A stretch of 64,000 bases of DNA from Isoetes taiwanensis. Lineage: Eukaryota; Streptophyta; Lycopodiopsida; Isoetales; Isoetaceae. How positions within the stretch are numbered: the stretch's first letter is position 1; each line of letters starts with the position of its first letter. Made by a program: the position numbers and the translations under genes. The notes beneath the pieces are model-generated. The model did not search any database. It had not been told where the DNA came from and worked only from the letters and a program-made list of their open reading frames with translations. Below, one piece after another: positions 46,101-57,200 of the stretch. The stretch covers positions 5,301,821 through 5,365,820 of the forward strand of contig JAJEKV010000057.1 of NCBI GenBank assembly GCA_021234155.1, in the 5' to 3' direction.

Positions 46101-48106
46101 CATGGTTCACTTTATGCATCTTTATCATCTTGAACTAATCGTTCTTATCTGAGCTATATTGATATATCTGATATAACGTGGTTTATCAGATGACCAATTT
46201 ACCTACATTGCTATATTAACAACCACTAGTGTGTTCCATTTTGCTCCCTTGTGTAATGACTCCATGATTTTCATAAGTTCCTTTGCCCTTTGTATGTGTT
46301 GGCTCCAGTATCATCTAGTCCTTTCCTTCAGTTTGACTTTTGCATCAAATAGATGTTACCCCCTTTGTGTCATTTGCCCACTATTGGTCCCTGTAGCTTA
46401 ATCTATTTATCATGATTGTCTTTTTGCTCTGGGTTGCTCCAGTCTCCTGCTTGATATCATTATTCTAGTTATGTTGTATTCCTATGAACTTGTTTTTGCG
46501 ATATGCTCCATCCACTCGCCATTGCTTCATTATCTCAATTTGTTTAACCTCATTTGCTCATCGTTTCTATTATATCTATTTTCAAGTACTTTATGCCTTT
46601 ATTTTCGTTTATTCCATTTTGTCGAGAGATTTATTTGTTTCTAGGTCTGTTACATTTGTCACGAGGGTACTCTTTGCTCCCTTTGATTGTTTCTATGTTC
46701 TTGGCTTTCACCCTTTGTTATCTCCATTTTTAGATCCATTGTGCTTGCTCATGAGCCTCATCTGTGCATCATGTTTCATTTTATTCCATTGACACTTGTA
46801 GGCTCATTTCTTATTTTTATTTTCAATTGTCCCCCTTTCTTGGCTTGCATTACTCATGTCGTCCTTCTTTCATGGTAGCTCTTAAGGGCAGTTTATAGTT
46901 CTTCTATCACGATTTTTCTTTGGTGATTGCTTGTGACGGCATTATGGTGATGCGTTTTTTGCTGGCCTAGTCAACACGGTGTCTTTACTTGGCTTCTTTT
47001 TGCTCTACGTCAATTTTTATGCATTCGCATGGGTTCATCTATTTTAGTGCATCTGATCCCTTGGTTCATAAGATATTAGTGTAGATAAAGAATCATCTTG
47101 CATGTTGCATCTTTGCTAGTTTTCCTTTGGTGCTTTCCTTCTCGTTGTAAAGCTTTTGTTACATAGTTCTTCTCCACCATTGTTCTTTCCAAATTTTTGA
47201 GTTGTCTCTACTCGTCATAGTTTAATTTATCTATCTTCTTGGCATTGGAGATGCTCTGGGTGTTGTTTGCACGTTGTGGACCTTTAACTTTATTTTCTAG
47301 TTGAAGACACATATTAGGGCATCCTTTATCCTCATTGAGCCATTCATTTATAGCGTCACCTATCCGGTTGCTTGTCACGTTGTTCCTAGTTCTTTATCTT
47401 TCGCTTTAGTCATTCTATTTGCAGTCGCATTCGCCCTTTTGGGCACCCCTTTTTGGCTTCGATAATCTTGCCTTTGTGCTTTTGCTCCCTATATGTGTAG
47501 TTTTGGATACTATTAATTTTTCACCTATTGGTCCATCCCGTTTGGTGCCATGTTAGTCATGTTTTTCTGGTCTCTAGCTCATTTTTTCACTCTCTGTTTG
47601 GCAATTTTCTTGACTTCTTTTCGCTCTTTTAGTTCCTTATTGGTTCATGTTTCTATCCTTCCTTTCTCCGTTCGCTTTTCCTGCTGAGTTTTGTCCCCTT
47701 CTACCTTCTCCACTTTTTCTTTTCCGCTCTCTTTTATTCCAACCTTTTTACTTTGCTACACTTGCCTGTTTTCTTAGTCGCTTTGTTTCCCATGCCACTA
47801 TTCGTTCTGGCTCCCACTTACCTGGTTCCTTTTCTACCGTATTATATTCTTCCTTTCTATGTGTTCTTCTTCACCCGTCATTCCTCCCATCGGCTCTTTC
47901 GATGTTCTGTCCGTTCTTGTACCTTTGTTGTTGCCATTTTTAGATCTATTTTGTTCCGCTATCCCTTCAGCCTTATCTATGCATTCTTTTCCAGTGACCC
48001 TTGTAGACTCATTTCTCCCTTTCTTTATACTATCTCTCTCTTTAGCTTCCCTTCTTTTCAGTCTCCATGCTGAGTAGTTTTTGAGTTTGTTCCTCTTCTA
48101 TCGGCA
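43191..48106 (+). repeat. About 5 kb of strongly pyrimidine-rich DNA
   Basis: The plus strand is T- and C-rich throughout; a hand count of 45601-45660 gives 44 of 60 pyrimidines. The bias is one-sided and changes at about 49.2 kb. Words such as TTTATTTG, TGTTTTG, CATTTTG and CCCTTTG recur without a fixed period. Open frames here (for example 45220-45543 or 47647-47943) encode Phe/Leu/Ser-rich sequence because of the bias and are not supported as genes. Confidence 0.7.
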
Positions 48107-48132
48107 TCATAGGACCCATCCTAGGAATGCCA

Positions 48133-48160
48133 CGGTTCTATTGCGACAGCAATAGAACCG
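48133..48160 (+). other. Hairpin leader stem, copy 2
   Basis: CGGTTCTATTGC (48133-48144), loop GACA, GCAATAGAACCG (48149-48160), identical to copy 1 at 41983-42010. With the flank, CCATCCTAGGAATG (48116-48129) pairs 13 of 14 with CATTCCTTGGATGG (48162-48175). Confidence 0.8.
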
Positions 48161-48372
48161 ACATTCCTTGGATGGGGACGTCCCGTTGTTACTCCTCCTA
48201 TTTATTCAGCCTCTCTTCATTATTCTATCATCGACGTTCTCTTGAGCTAGTTCTCCTTCTTCTCTATCCTATCAGCTTCCCTCACCCTCCCTCCCTTGAT
48301 GGTTATTTCCATTTGATCAGGTTCGTTATTTCCTTTTCTTTTCTATGTCCTTTAAGTTTGCATTCTTTGTTT

Positions 48373-48798
48373 CCTCAGCGTGGCTTTGTAGCCTCTGAGG
48401 CATACTTATTAGTTTATTCTTTCGGCATGGCACTATAGCTTATTTTCCTTTCTATGTCCTTTAAATTTGCATTCTTTATTTCCTCAGCGTGGCTTTGTAG
48501 CCTCTGGGGCATACTTATTGGTTTACTCTTTCTCGGCATGGCACTAGTATTTTATTTATTCATTCATGTTTTCTCTCAGTGTGGCATTGTAGCCTCTGAG
48601 TCAATATTTATTATTCATGTTTTCTCTCGGCGTGGCGTTGTTGCCTCCGAGATCATATTTATTGTTTTTTCTCGGCGTGGCGCTGTAGCCTCCGAGGCAG
48701 CACTAATCGGTTGTTTTTTTCCGCGATGGTCATTCCGCGGACGGTTCCCGATTGGTCGGCTGTTGTTTCTTTCTCGGCGTGGCCCTAGAGCCTTCGAG
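48373..48798 (+). repeat. Array of six similar hairpin units
   Basis: Units at 48373-48400, 48482-48509, 48575-48600, 48625-48652, 48671-48696 and 48773-48798 share the layout stem, CGTGGC-like, six-base loop, GCCT, stem. Stems are CCTCAG/CTGAGG, CCTCAG/CTGGGG, CTCAG/CTGAG, TCTCGG/CCGAGA, CTCGG/CCGAG and CTCGG/TCGAG. GGC and GCC give an inner helix in each. Two half units (about 48422 and 48531) lack the 3' half. Spacing is irregular (44-109 bp), and AT-rich TTATT words lie between units. Confidence 0.75.
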
Positions 48799-49417
48799 TC
48801 TTCTTGCCTATGGCATCTAACTCATTGACGGGTTATTTTTCATTCAGCCTTGATTTTGCAGGATTGTTTAAGGTCTTGTGGTTGCCATAGTGCGTGGGGT
48901 CGTGCTTCAACTATTTGCTTGGGTTTCCTCAAAAACCTAAGAAGGCGTGGTTCTTCTTCCCGATGAGGAGCAGTCACTGAGTCTTCTCACCTTTGCATCG
49001 ACCAAGTGGCGGATAAAACCATCTTTTATGTTGTATTCTTCAGTTTCATCAGGCTCTCGATTATTGTCTAGTTTCGGAGCATTTAAAGTTCATATTTCCA
49101 AATTTATCTATCCCTAGTGAGGGATCCATTTGTACTCAATGTTTTTACAAAGCTCAATGAGAACACCACTTCACTTCATAGGACCCATCCTAGGAATAGC
49201 AATGGCTCTTATTATTAGAGTAATAAGATATCTAACTTTGTAAGCACAAATAATATTTGCAACATTTAAACAACTCTTCAAGTTGTACAACGGATGCTTT
49301 TTGAATAGTAGACAATATTCAAATCAAAGTGAGAAATATCCACGGGGTCAGAGAAGAGAAATGTTCGACGGCGGCCTTGGCTGCCGCGATAAATTTCTTG
49401 GATGTATAAATTTTTTT

Positions 49418-49873
49418 GGGAAAAACTCTGAAATACCCTTATGTTTTGCTAAAATTAACAAAACGCCCCTAGTTTTGGGGGCATTTTAATGGAAATGATC
49501 ATAACGTTTTTGCGATGATCCAAATAAAAATGAGACTTTCAGAGCTATTGTAAAGAAGAATCAGATCATTTCATCGAAGGTAAGATCATATAAATCGGAG
49601 TCTCAAATCACAAGTTATGCTATTTTTAATACACAAGAAAATTGTAGAAATTTCAGAGGGATTTACGAGACCATAACTTGAGATTTCGGAATCCGATTCA
49701 AGAGATGTTAACTTTCATGGAAAGATCTCAATCTCTTCTACAATATATCTGAAAGACTCATTCTCATTTGGATCATCACAAAAAAGTTATGATCATTTCC
49801 ATAAAAATACCCCCAAAACTAGGGGCGTTTTGTTAATTTTAGCAAAACATAAGGGTATTTCAGAGTTTTTCCC
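49418..49873. mobile_element. Fold-back MITE with arms of more than 120 bp
   Basis: The left end GGGAAAAACTCTGAAATACC and the right end are reverse complements with few mismatches for about 125 bp, and weaker pairing continues to the centre, so the whole 456-bp element is an imperfect palindrome. Flanks AATTTTTTT (left) and AATTTTTT (right) look like an 8-9 bp target duplication, as in Mutator-type elements. The related sequence at 31090-31112 lacks the element and shows the empty site. No transposase. The small arm divergence points to a fairly recent insertion. Confidence 0.85.
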
Positions 49874-50180
49874 AATTTTTTAAGTAAGTTAGGGATCCTC
49901 AACATGTGCATAACTTTTCCTTGGGTGCCAAGTCTTCCTACTCTTATGGATCGAAATGACAAAGCATTTTTTCTTTATACAATCACATGGAAATTGTCAA
50001 ATGTGAAATCGTGCGTTGACATTAATTTCCAGTGTGTGAGCGCCATGAAATATGCCATTGATTCATAAGGTTCAACTACTGTTGTGGCTTGTGGTTTTAG
50101 AATTGACAATACGTGGCAATGGTGGTGACAAGGATCTAACTAATTTGAGGTTCAAAACTATGCCAAAAAATAAAGGAGGC
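49874..50180 (+). repeat. Dispersed repeat copy 4 (matches 31090-31400)
   Basis: GTAAGTTAGGGATCCTCAAC, GGTGCCAAGTCTTCCTACTC, ATCGTGCGTTGACATTAATT and GCCAAAAAATAAAGGAG align in order with 31096-31400. Before the MITE, GCCGCGATAAATTTCTTGG (about 49383) also matches the start of copy 1 at 29598. This copy lies downstream of the galactosyltransferase pseudogene, so repeat and gene were probably duplicated together and then rearranged. Confidence 0.75.
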
Positions 50181-50192
50181 TTGAATGTAGTT

Positions 50193-50330
50193 CAGTTGTT
50201 GGCATTAGCCCCTCGCTTTAATTTACACTGATGGCACCAATGCGAGCCATCAAGAATGTCTGTTGGCATTAAATGCCCTTCTCTTTTTAAAGTACACCAA
50301 TGGCATCAATGCGAGCCATCGAATCGATAT
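50193..50330 (+). repeat. Tandem duplication, unit of about 67 bp
   Basis: Two units begin TGTTGGCATTA and share CACCAATG/CACTGATGGCA and ATCAATGCGAGCCATC or CCAATGCGAGCCATC. They differ in the middle. Non-coding. Confidence 0.65.
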
Positions 50331-50659
50331 TCTCGAGAGATGAATATCTATACAAATGCATGCATTAGATATGTGGAATTTTGTGCCATTTGGATGTATT
50401 TATAGGTCATTTTGTTCGCCAACATTGTTTAGCCATTCGTGTATATGGGAGTTTATTTTTCATCTCAACAGTTGCATTTTTTCTTAGGGAAGGGCTTTTC
50501 CTGTATGAATTACCATTCTTGGCATTTCCCCTCTCCTTTTTCCTTCTTGTCCAAATTTTGGATTGTCCTTTGGTTTTGAATTGATTTATAGGAGTTGAAA
50601 TTATCTTATTAGGAGCTTTAATGCATCTTACGAGTCCATCACGAGAATAACATCTACCT

Positions 50660-51849
50660 ACTACCTTCTCCATACTCTATGGTCTCATCCATGTCCCTGC
50701 CCTCTAAAATGCAGAACCTGAGATATGTTACTCTATCAAAAACAGCTTGGACAGATATGTCAAATGCACCTTTCATCGTGTCGAACCTACATCTTGAATC
50801 AGCATACAATAGGCCAGGTATTGACTTTATAACCTCCTCCCTCATGCTGTGTATTTTCTCAGAAGGGATGCCTAACAACAATTTTTCCATGCTAACATTT
50901 CGTCTAATGTCATCTTCTGGAATGAAAATTGAATATGTACTCTGATTTTGAGGAAGATGCCATATATATTGGGTGTATGCAGAATGGACATGGAATAAAA
51001 TAGGTACGCATCCTGCAAGCATGGAATCAAAGATGGAGCGTTGTGTAAAAGAATCCCCCTTGGGTTGTAGGCAGAATACAGATTCTTCAAAAAGCTTCAT
51101 GACCACACTAGGTATATGACAATTGTTTTCACCAAGCTCACAATGTAAGATGTTTGCATTGATCTATAATCTGCCCTGGTATTGATGTCTCAATCTCAGG
51201 ATGAGGCGTGCCAGCAAAAGAAAATAGGGTTGGTCTTTGTATGGCTCTCATTATGTTTTGCCACACAACAATATCTGAATCTTGGGAAGGATGGAAATAA
51301 GTGGGATAAGGAATCCCAAAATCATTGTGATGCCAAGGGCTAGACTCAATAATAAGGGTGGACATATTCTTCAGAGCTGGTAATATTAAGAGCTTGTTAT
51401 CCCAATCCTTTTCATCATCAGTCCAGCGCCGAAAGTCCCAAGTGATTCTTCCAGCAACCATGAAATGGTCTCTGCCATTCAAGCCTTTCCATTAAGCTCT
51501 ATCTTGTAACCATTTGGTTAGAGGCAGAGTCTCTTACTGCAATACTAGCATTCCATAGATATCTAGAGGTATCCAAACCCGTGTAAAATGGGACAAATAT
51601 GGCAACAGCCTTTGAAAGATCATTGATGAGACAGCCGTACTGCTTCGTTCTATTATGGAATATGACCTCTATTGCAAATTGATTAGTAGCAAACCAACCA
51701 TGCTCTAAAAATGCCCCTTCTGAATCTTCAAGGGGTGGATCCAATCCAGCATTTGCAATAAACTTGCACATATTTATCCATAGGATAAGGTTCCTACAGT
51801 TATCTAGCATGTCCTGATTAAATTCACTAGGTAATTTATGCATGTAGAC
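50660..51849 (-). pseudogene. Truncated second copy of the GT47 galactosyltransferase
   Basis: Aligns with 25332-26551, covering residues about 130-535 of the intact protein. Motifs [49 protein letters not shown] and GDSFTQRSIFDSMLAGCVPI are readable. The membrane anchor, the stem and the charged tail are missing. Relative to the intact gene there is an 8-bp deletion near 51522, a TAA stop near 51493 and a small deletion with frame loss near 51150. The 5' break coincides with the start of the LINE at 51850. By eye the DNA is about 90 percent identical to the intact copy. Confidence 0.9.
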
Positions 51850-54080
51850 CTCGTGATTTGCAATGAACTAGCATAGTGGACGTCCTCTCGCCAGCACACT
51901 TGCAGGCAGGAGAACCAGGGAGGGGGGTCCAGCATGGTGGACTACGTATTAGTGGCCAAGCAAGACATACATCTCGTCAAGTGCTTCCGAGTGGGAACTG
52001 ATGGTAGGGATGAGGAGGTGGACTCAAACCACCTGCCACTCTACTTGCAGCTGGCTTGGCAGTTTGCTCCAGCCACTTGTACAACACCACCTCGCATGCT
52101 TCAGCTCAGACTGGACTATGATCACGCTCATACTTATTCCCAGATGCTCACTGAGGATCTGGCAAGCATCTCACAAATACTAGAGCAACAGGCGGGCAAG
52201 CTCATTGACGTCCTCATGCCTGCTGCAGAAAGATGTTTTGGGAGAAGCTGCCCCTGGCAAACCTCGAGAGCCACGACCTCCCCCCGTAACCAGTGGTTTG
52301 ATGTTGAGTGCAAGGAGCGCAAACACTGGCTCTGCCAAGTCACAAATCCTGCTCTACGCTCGGACGCGGTCAGACAATACCTCACTTACAGAAAATATTC
52401 TTCCTCCTGGAACATCATCCCAGGACCTTCTGGTGAAGAGTGCTCAGGAGGCCAGTGCCACCCACAGAAAACATCACCTCGAACAGTGTGGAAAATACCT
52501 ACAATATCTCTACAATTCTAGGGGTGCACGGGCAGCATTACCCCCACAGCAGGGCCCAGTGCCAGAAATCACAGAGGCGAAGGTAGCACAGGGACTGCAG
52601 CGTCTAGCTAATGGAAAAGAGCCAAACCTTGACGGAGTTACTCAAGTGGGGGCAGGACCATCCATGGCACTGGTACTAACCACCATGTTCAACAAGGCAT
52701 CGCGATAAGTTTTTCCTCGCAATGGACCACTAGTAGGGTTGTCCCAATCTACAAGGCAGGAGATCTGCACTGCCCGCCAATTATCGGACCATCATGATCA
52801 TCTCAGTGTTTGCAAAGCTCCTCGCCGAGATCCTCGATCAGCAGTTGACAAGATGGGCTGAGGCAGTAGAGGTGCGGGCACTCATGCAGGTAGGATTCAG
52901 ACCGACCATTGATCACATATTCATGCTGCAGACATTGGTTGAAGACAGCAAACCGTCGACAAGATCTGTATTACTACTTCGTAGACTTCGCCAAGGCTTT
53001 CAACACTATGCCTTGGGGAAAACGATGGACAAGATTGCAACAGCTAGACATCCCTACGGAACTGCAGAACGAGGTGTACATGTTATATGAGACATGCTCA
53101 GGCCGGCTGCAACTAGCAGGCCAACCATTCGAGAGCAGTATCGGTTTTCGCCAAACATGCCCTCTCTCTCTCTCTCTCTCACATTGATCTGTACATTGAT
53201 CAGTTGGAGAGATGACTTACTGACAATGGAGGCAATGGGGCTCAACTTTTACAACAGATCACCAGGCACCTGATTTATGCTGATGATGTGGACCTCTTGG
53301 CTCACACTCAGGCAGACATGCAACGCCATCTCGATGACCTGGACACATTTTGCCAGGCGACCGACATGCGCGTCAACTTGGCCAAGACCAAGGTGGTCGT
53401 CATATCATTCGCACGCCAACCAAGGCCCCAACCCTCACTTATCGTGGCCACCCACTTACAAATATTTGGGGGTCGAGTTCCCATCTGGCATGAACTGGGA
53501 CAATTCCATCTGATTGCAAACCACAACAAATTGGAAGGCACTCTATGCAATGTAGAACAATAGCCACAAGGCAGAGCTGTACGATTGGGCCGACCAGTCG
53601 CACCTATTCAAGGTACTAGTGGAACCTGTGCTTTTGCATGGGATCGCAGTATGGGGGCCCCGTGGTTTCCCTCGCCACTTGGAATGACTTGGAGCAGGTG
53701 TAGAAAGCTTTCTTTGGTGCGGGCCCTAGGGGGAAAGCTCCACAGTTCCATACCTGACACTATTGCGGGAGACAGGTTTCTTGCCTCTTTTGGGGAGGGG
53801 GGGGAGGCCTTGATAGAAGGTGGTCAATATGGACGGTACTTGCCTCCCTAACCTTGCTTACAATGTAGCAATGGGGCATCAGTGCCTAAAGGCCTGCTGG
53901 TGGAAAAAGAGAGCTCAGTGGCTAGCCAGATGGAATGTGCAAGAGCACAGGTGCATCGGAGTGCAAAGGAAGGCAGATCACCACAGCCTCAAGCGGTACC
54001 TTGATACATGCTTCTTCAGCAAGCTATGGGATGTCATGTTTAGGGTCTGGGTTCGGGATCGTCTGCTAGACAACCCCCTA
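51850..54080 (+). mobile_element. 5'-truncated LINE, same family as 11.5-16.1 kb
   Basis: Translated plus-strand pieces parallel the other copy: GTDGRDEEVDSNHLPLYLQL against GTDTRDEEVDSDHQPLFVHL, GLQRLANGKEPNLDGV, FVDFAKAFNTMPWGKRW, LIYADDVDLLAHTQADMQRH (RT with YADD) and the adjacent MRVNLAKTKVVVISF. It starts inside the endonuclease, equivalent to about 14375 of the first copy, right at the end of the galactosyltransferase fragment. The frame changes many times. A CT repeat sits where the QGCPLSP motif should be. Similarity stops at about 54000-54080; an A-rich stretch follows at 54147-54160. Confidence 0.8.
53160..53181 (+). repeat. (CT)n microsatellite inside the LINE
   Basis: About ten CT units. 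It replaces part of the RT region just after CPLS and has expanded inside dead coding sequence. Confidence 0.85.
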
Positions 54081-54264
54081 TGAGGACCCGTAGATTAAGC
54101 AAACAAATCCTAGTATAGTGTATCATGCGGGATTTTGCAAAGAAATAAAAAAAAAGAAAGAATGAAACAGAAAAGCAAAGAGATTATATGTCAAGATAAG
54201 AATCCTTGAATATCAAAAAGAGTACATGAGATCTCGCTAAGACGAAGAACTGAAACAAGGCGAT
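54081..54264. other. Junction between LINE and the gypsy-associated region
   Basis: A-rich (AAATAAAAAAAAAGAAAGAA at about 54145). May contain the LINE tail. No gene. Confidence 0.3.
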
Positions 54265-57200
54265 ACTAAGTCCCATCCAAAAACTTGAGATCTAACTCTA
54301 CTGATATATATACTACAATGGCCTTGGGCCCAGAATAGACATGTGGCGGAGCCTTTGTGATCTCGGTCATCAACTCCTGGATCATATGCTTGATTTGAGG
54401 GAATCTTTGCAGTGCTGTCATTAGTGCCTGGAATCCCGCTAATTTAAGACCGAACTCCTCGGAGGCGGTCATTTGTCTTGTCTGGTCCTCTTATTTGACA
54501 GGGCATAGGTTTCTGCGTGGTTTTCGGCGGGGGCATGGATTTGCTACCTGATGTTTGACCTGGTCCCTTGCCTTTGACCTGTGTGTGTTCAGGGGAATAG
54601 TCCAGGCCTGGCTGCACGGGGCTAACATCCCCCTCACTCCCCCCCCCACAACCCCACCCACCCCACCCCACCCCACCCCACCCCACCAAAGAACACTCGG
54701 TGGAGAGAAACCGGGCTCAGTTTTTTAAAGTGGAAAGCCATGAACCTTCTCAAAATCCTACCGGCTATGAGGACGAGCCTCAGAGTGTTACTTCTAGATG
54801 AGATCTTGTCGATCCTTCAGAGCGTCCGAGGTGTTTACCCCAATGGAGAGTGACGCATCTAGCAAAACCCAGACTGCGCCACGTCTTTAAAAGTACGGTG
54901 AGCCTCGGCGGGGAATATTGACATTCAATGAGGAGACAAGTCTGGAGACCAGAAACACCAGCACTGGCATTGGGATTGCAATAGTAGACAGGATGTCAGC
55001 AGGCAATTGAACATGTGAGAAGACACTTCAAAGCAGCACAAAAACCTGCTTGGCAGTGCACGGATGGATCCAGGGAGTCCAAGAATTGAATGAGTCCCCA
55101 GATGGGTTTTGCCAACCTCGTTCATTAGGAATGTATATCCAATTGCGGTTATGATTCAAGATTTCTCCTTTTGTCAGACATTATGGTGCATGAAGCGTGG
55201 ATCCCACTGAAGATCTGTAGAGATGTGTGCAAGGTCCAATCAGCATGACCAACCAGAGCCTTGATCCAAAAAGAGTAGCACCAATCAGAAGTAAGAAACT
55301 GACAGCATGGAGGTGCTTCTAATGACATGTAAGGGGTATTTTGTTGAGGAGGAAGCTGCATCATAGGCTGCTGAGCTTGGTCGCAGAATTCTTGAAGTAG
55401 ATCGGCATCCAGGGTTTGACACCAACGTTCCTATTCTGAATAGGGAAGAAGTGTGTTGATAGGAGGAGAAACCCAGTCCATAGGAATGATCTCACCATCA
55501 AGATAGGCAAGGAGACTGTTGAGGGCACCTAAGTGTTATAAGTACATTTGAGCGAATTGAATCCCCATGTCCTCATGTAAGTTTTTGTGGACTTGCTGCA
55601 AAGTTTTTGCAATCCAAAAAGGCAAATGGCGAGCTAGCTTGCGCGTGTAATCCAGCTGAAGAGCAGTGACCCATGATTGATCTTGAAGATATTTATTGTC
55701 CTGTTGTAACAGCCATTTGGCATTTGAATCACCTTGAAAGGCATGGTGTAGACCGTCCTCAAACTTATCTTGTGTGTCAACTAAGTAGAAATCATGCATG
55801 ACATATGCCGTTGGTTGAACAAGGCAAAGAATAAAAAATTCTTGATCTTCACAAGGAATAAGTTGAAAGGCAAGAAGAGCACAGAGAAGGCCTTTGTCAT
55901 CAATGGAAAGATTGGGCCATATAGTGAGCAGATCCTTGCTGGTGAGAGAGCTGTGAAGAGTTCCATTAGAAATGAACCACTTGAGCAAAAAAAGATGTCT
56001 TCAGGACTGAACATAGTCCAAACAGCTCGTGGGTTTTGGAAAATCACCCTGCATGTGGATAGCTAAGGAGATGTAAGTCTCATGATGAGCGTCATCAGTA
56101 GACTGAATTGCCTGCTGCAGCTGATGTTCCAGATCATGTATTATGTTGTCTTTATCAGTAAGGAGGCGGAGTTGTTCCTTGATCTTTCTGTGAGAACGAG
56201 TGACCTGTGAAGATGAAGGGCCATAAATGGAAACGTGCAACTGAAGACTAGCAATCTCAACGTCATCCACTAGCTTTTGTTTTTGCATGTCACTGAGCTG
56301 CATTTGCAATTCCATGACCTGCGTCTGTACTGCTGCGAGCTGTCTTTCCAAGACAATAATGCAAATTTTACCATGCGTGGTGGCATGTTGCTGAAGGGTA
56401 TACTCATTTTGCAACCCCGTATAGAGAGCCTGAGCGTCAACAAGAAGTTTATCTTTTCTGGTGATTTGACCCAGAAGCTCCGTGATGGTAGCCTGAAGTT
56501 GAGCTTGCTGTTAGCAGTTCGTGTCTCCTATTCTTTAAGGAGGGCAGCTCGAGTGTCTAGCAAGGCACCATGCTCACTCTGAAGACTTTCTTCCAAAGCC
56601 TGGTTCTGAGCGTGGGCAGCCTGAAGATCACGCTGCAACGCGTCAGTGGAATCCACATATTCTTTAACTCCATTCACGAAGTGGTCTTGCGACTCCTAGA
56701 GTTTGATCATGCAACTGGCAATAATCTATTCTTATTAATACAGTGTTCTTCTAGTTGGTGGAGGAACGAGCGGCTGAAGAGGTAAAGGCAGTTCGTGAAC
56801 AATGTGGGTGGATGTTTGGGAGACTTGGTGGGAGGTGGAAGCATCAGCGTGAGTAGACTAAGAGGAGGGGACATTTATGACCTTAGAAAGGTGGGGGCGC
56901 AGATCTTGTGGTCGTGGAGATGTTTGGGCATCAGGGCATGGCTGAGAGGTCTCTTCTTGAAGTTCCCTGACCGCACGGATGACAGAGTGTGTGCGACTGG
57001 AAGCTTGAGAAGTGGTTTCTAAGTGTCGGGTAGAGAGTCGACTAGGTTCTGGAAGACATTGATTAATGATGGCTTGGAAATGGGGCCCATTGTAGAATCA
57101 AGACGCGAGCCAGAAGATTGACGAAGACGATCGACTTCATGGAGTAGGTATTGGAACAGAATTTGGGGCCAATCAACAAAGCTGGTGGAATGAATAGGCG

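Larger units (their letters stand above)
48107..49197 (+). mobile_element. Unclassified 1.05-kb insertion-like unit with 22-bp direct repeats
   Basis: A 22-base direct repeat (48107-48128 and 49176-49197, core ATAGGACCCATCCTAGGAAT) flanks 1047 bp. The enclosed sequence opens with the hairpin leader (copy 2), continues through the hairpin array 48373-48798, and ends GAGAACACCACTTCACT. No ORF with a known motif and no poly-A. The repeat could be a long target duplication of a retroposon or a terminal repeat of the unit itself. Part of the left copy can also pair with CATTCCTTGGATGG inside the leader, extending the hairpin to about 26 bp. Confidence 0.5.

Noticed and set aside
45220-47943. Several 90-110 codon hydrophobic frames that look like membrane proteins
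   Set aside because: Phe/Leu/Ser richness follows from the T- and C-rich strand; no start context, homology or splice structure supports them.
48373-48798. CRISPR-like array
   Set aside because: Units are hairpins with irregular spacing and no unique equal-length spacers, in a plant genome with no cas genes.
54636-54688. Telomere-like repeat
   Set aside because: The unit is CCCCA, not the plant CCCTAAA type, and it is a short internal run.
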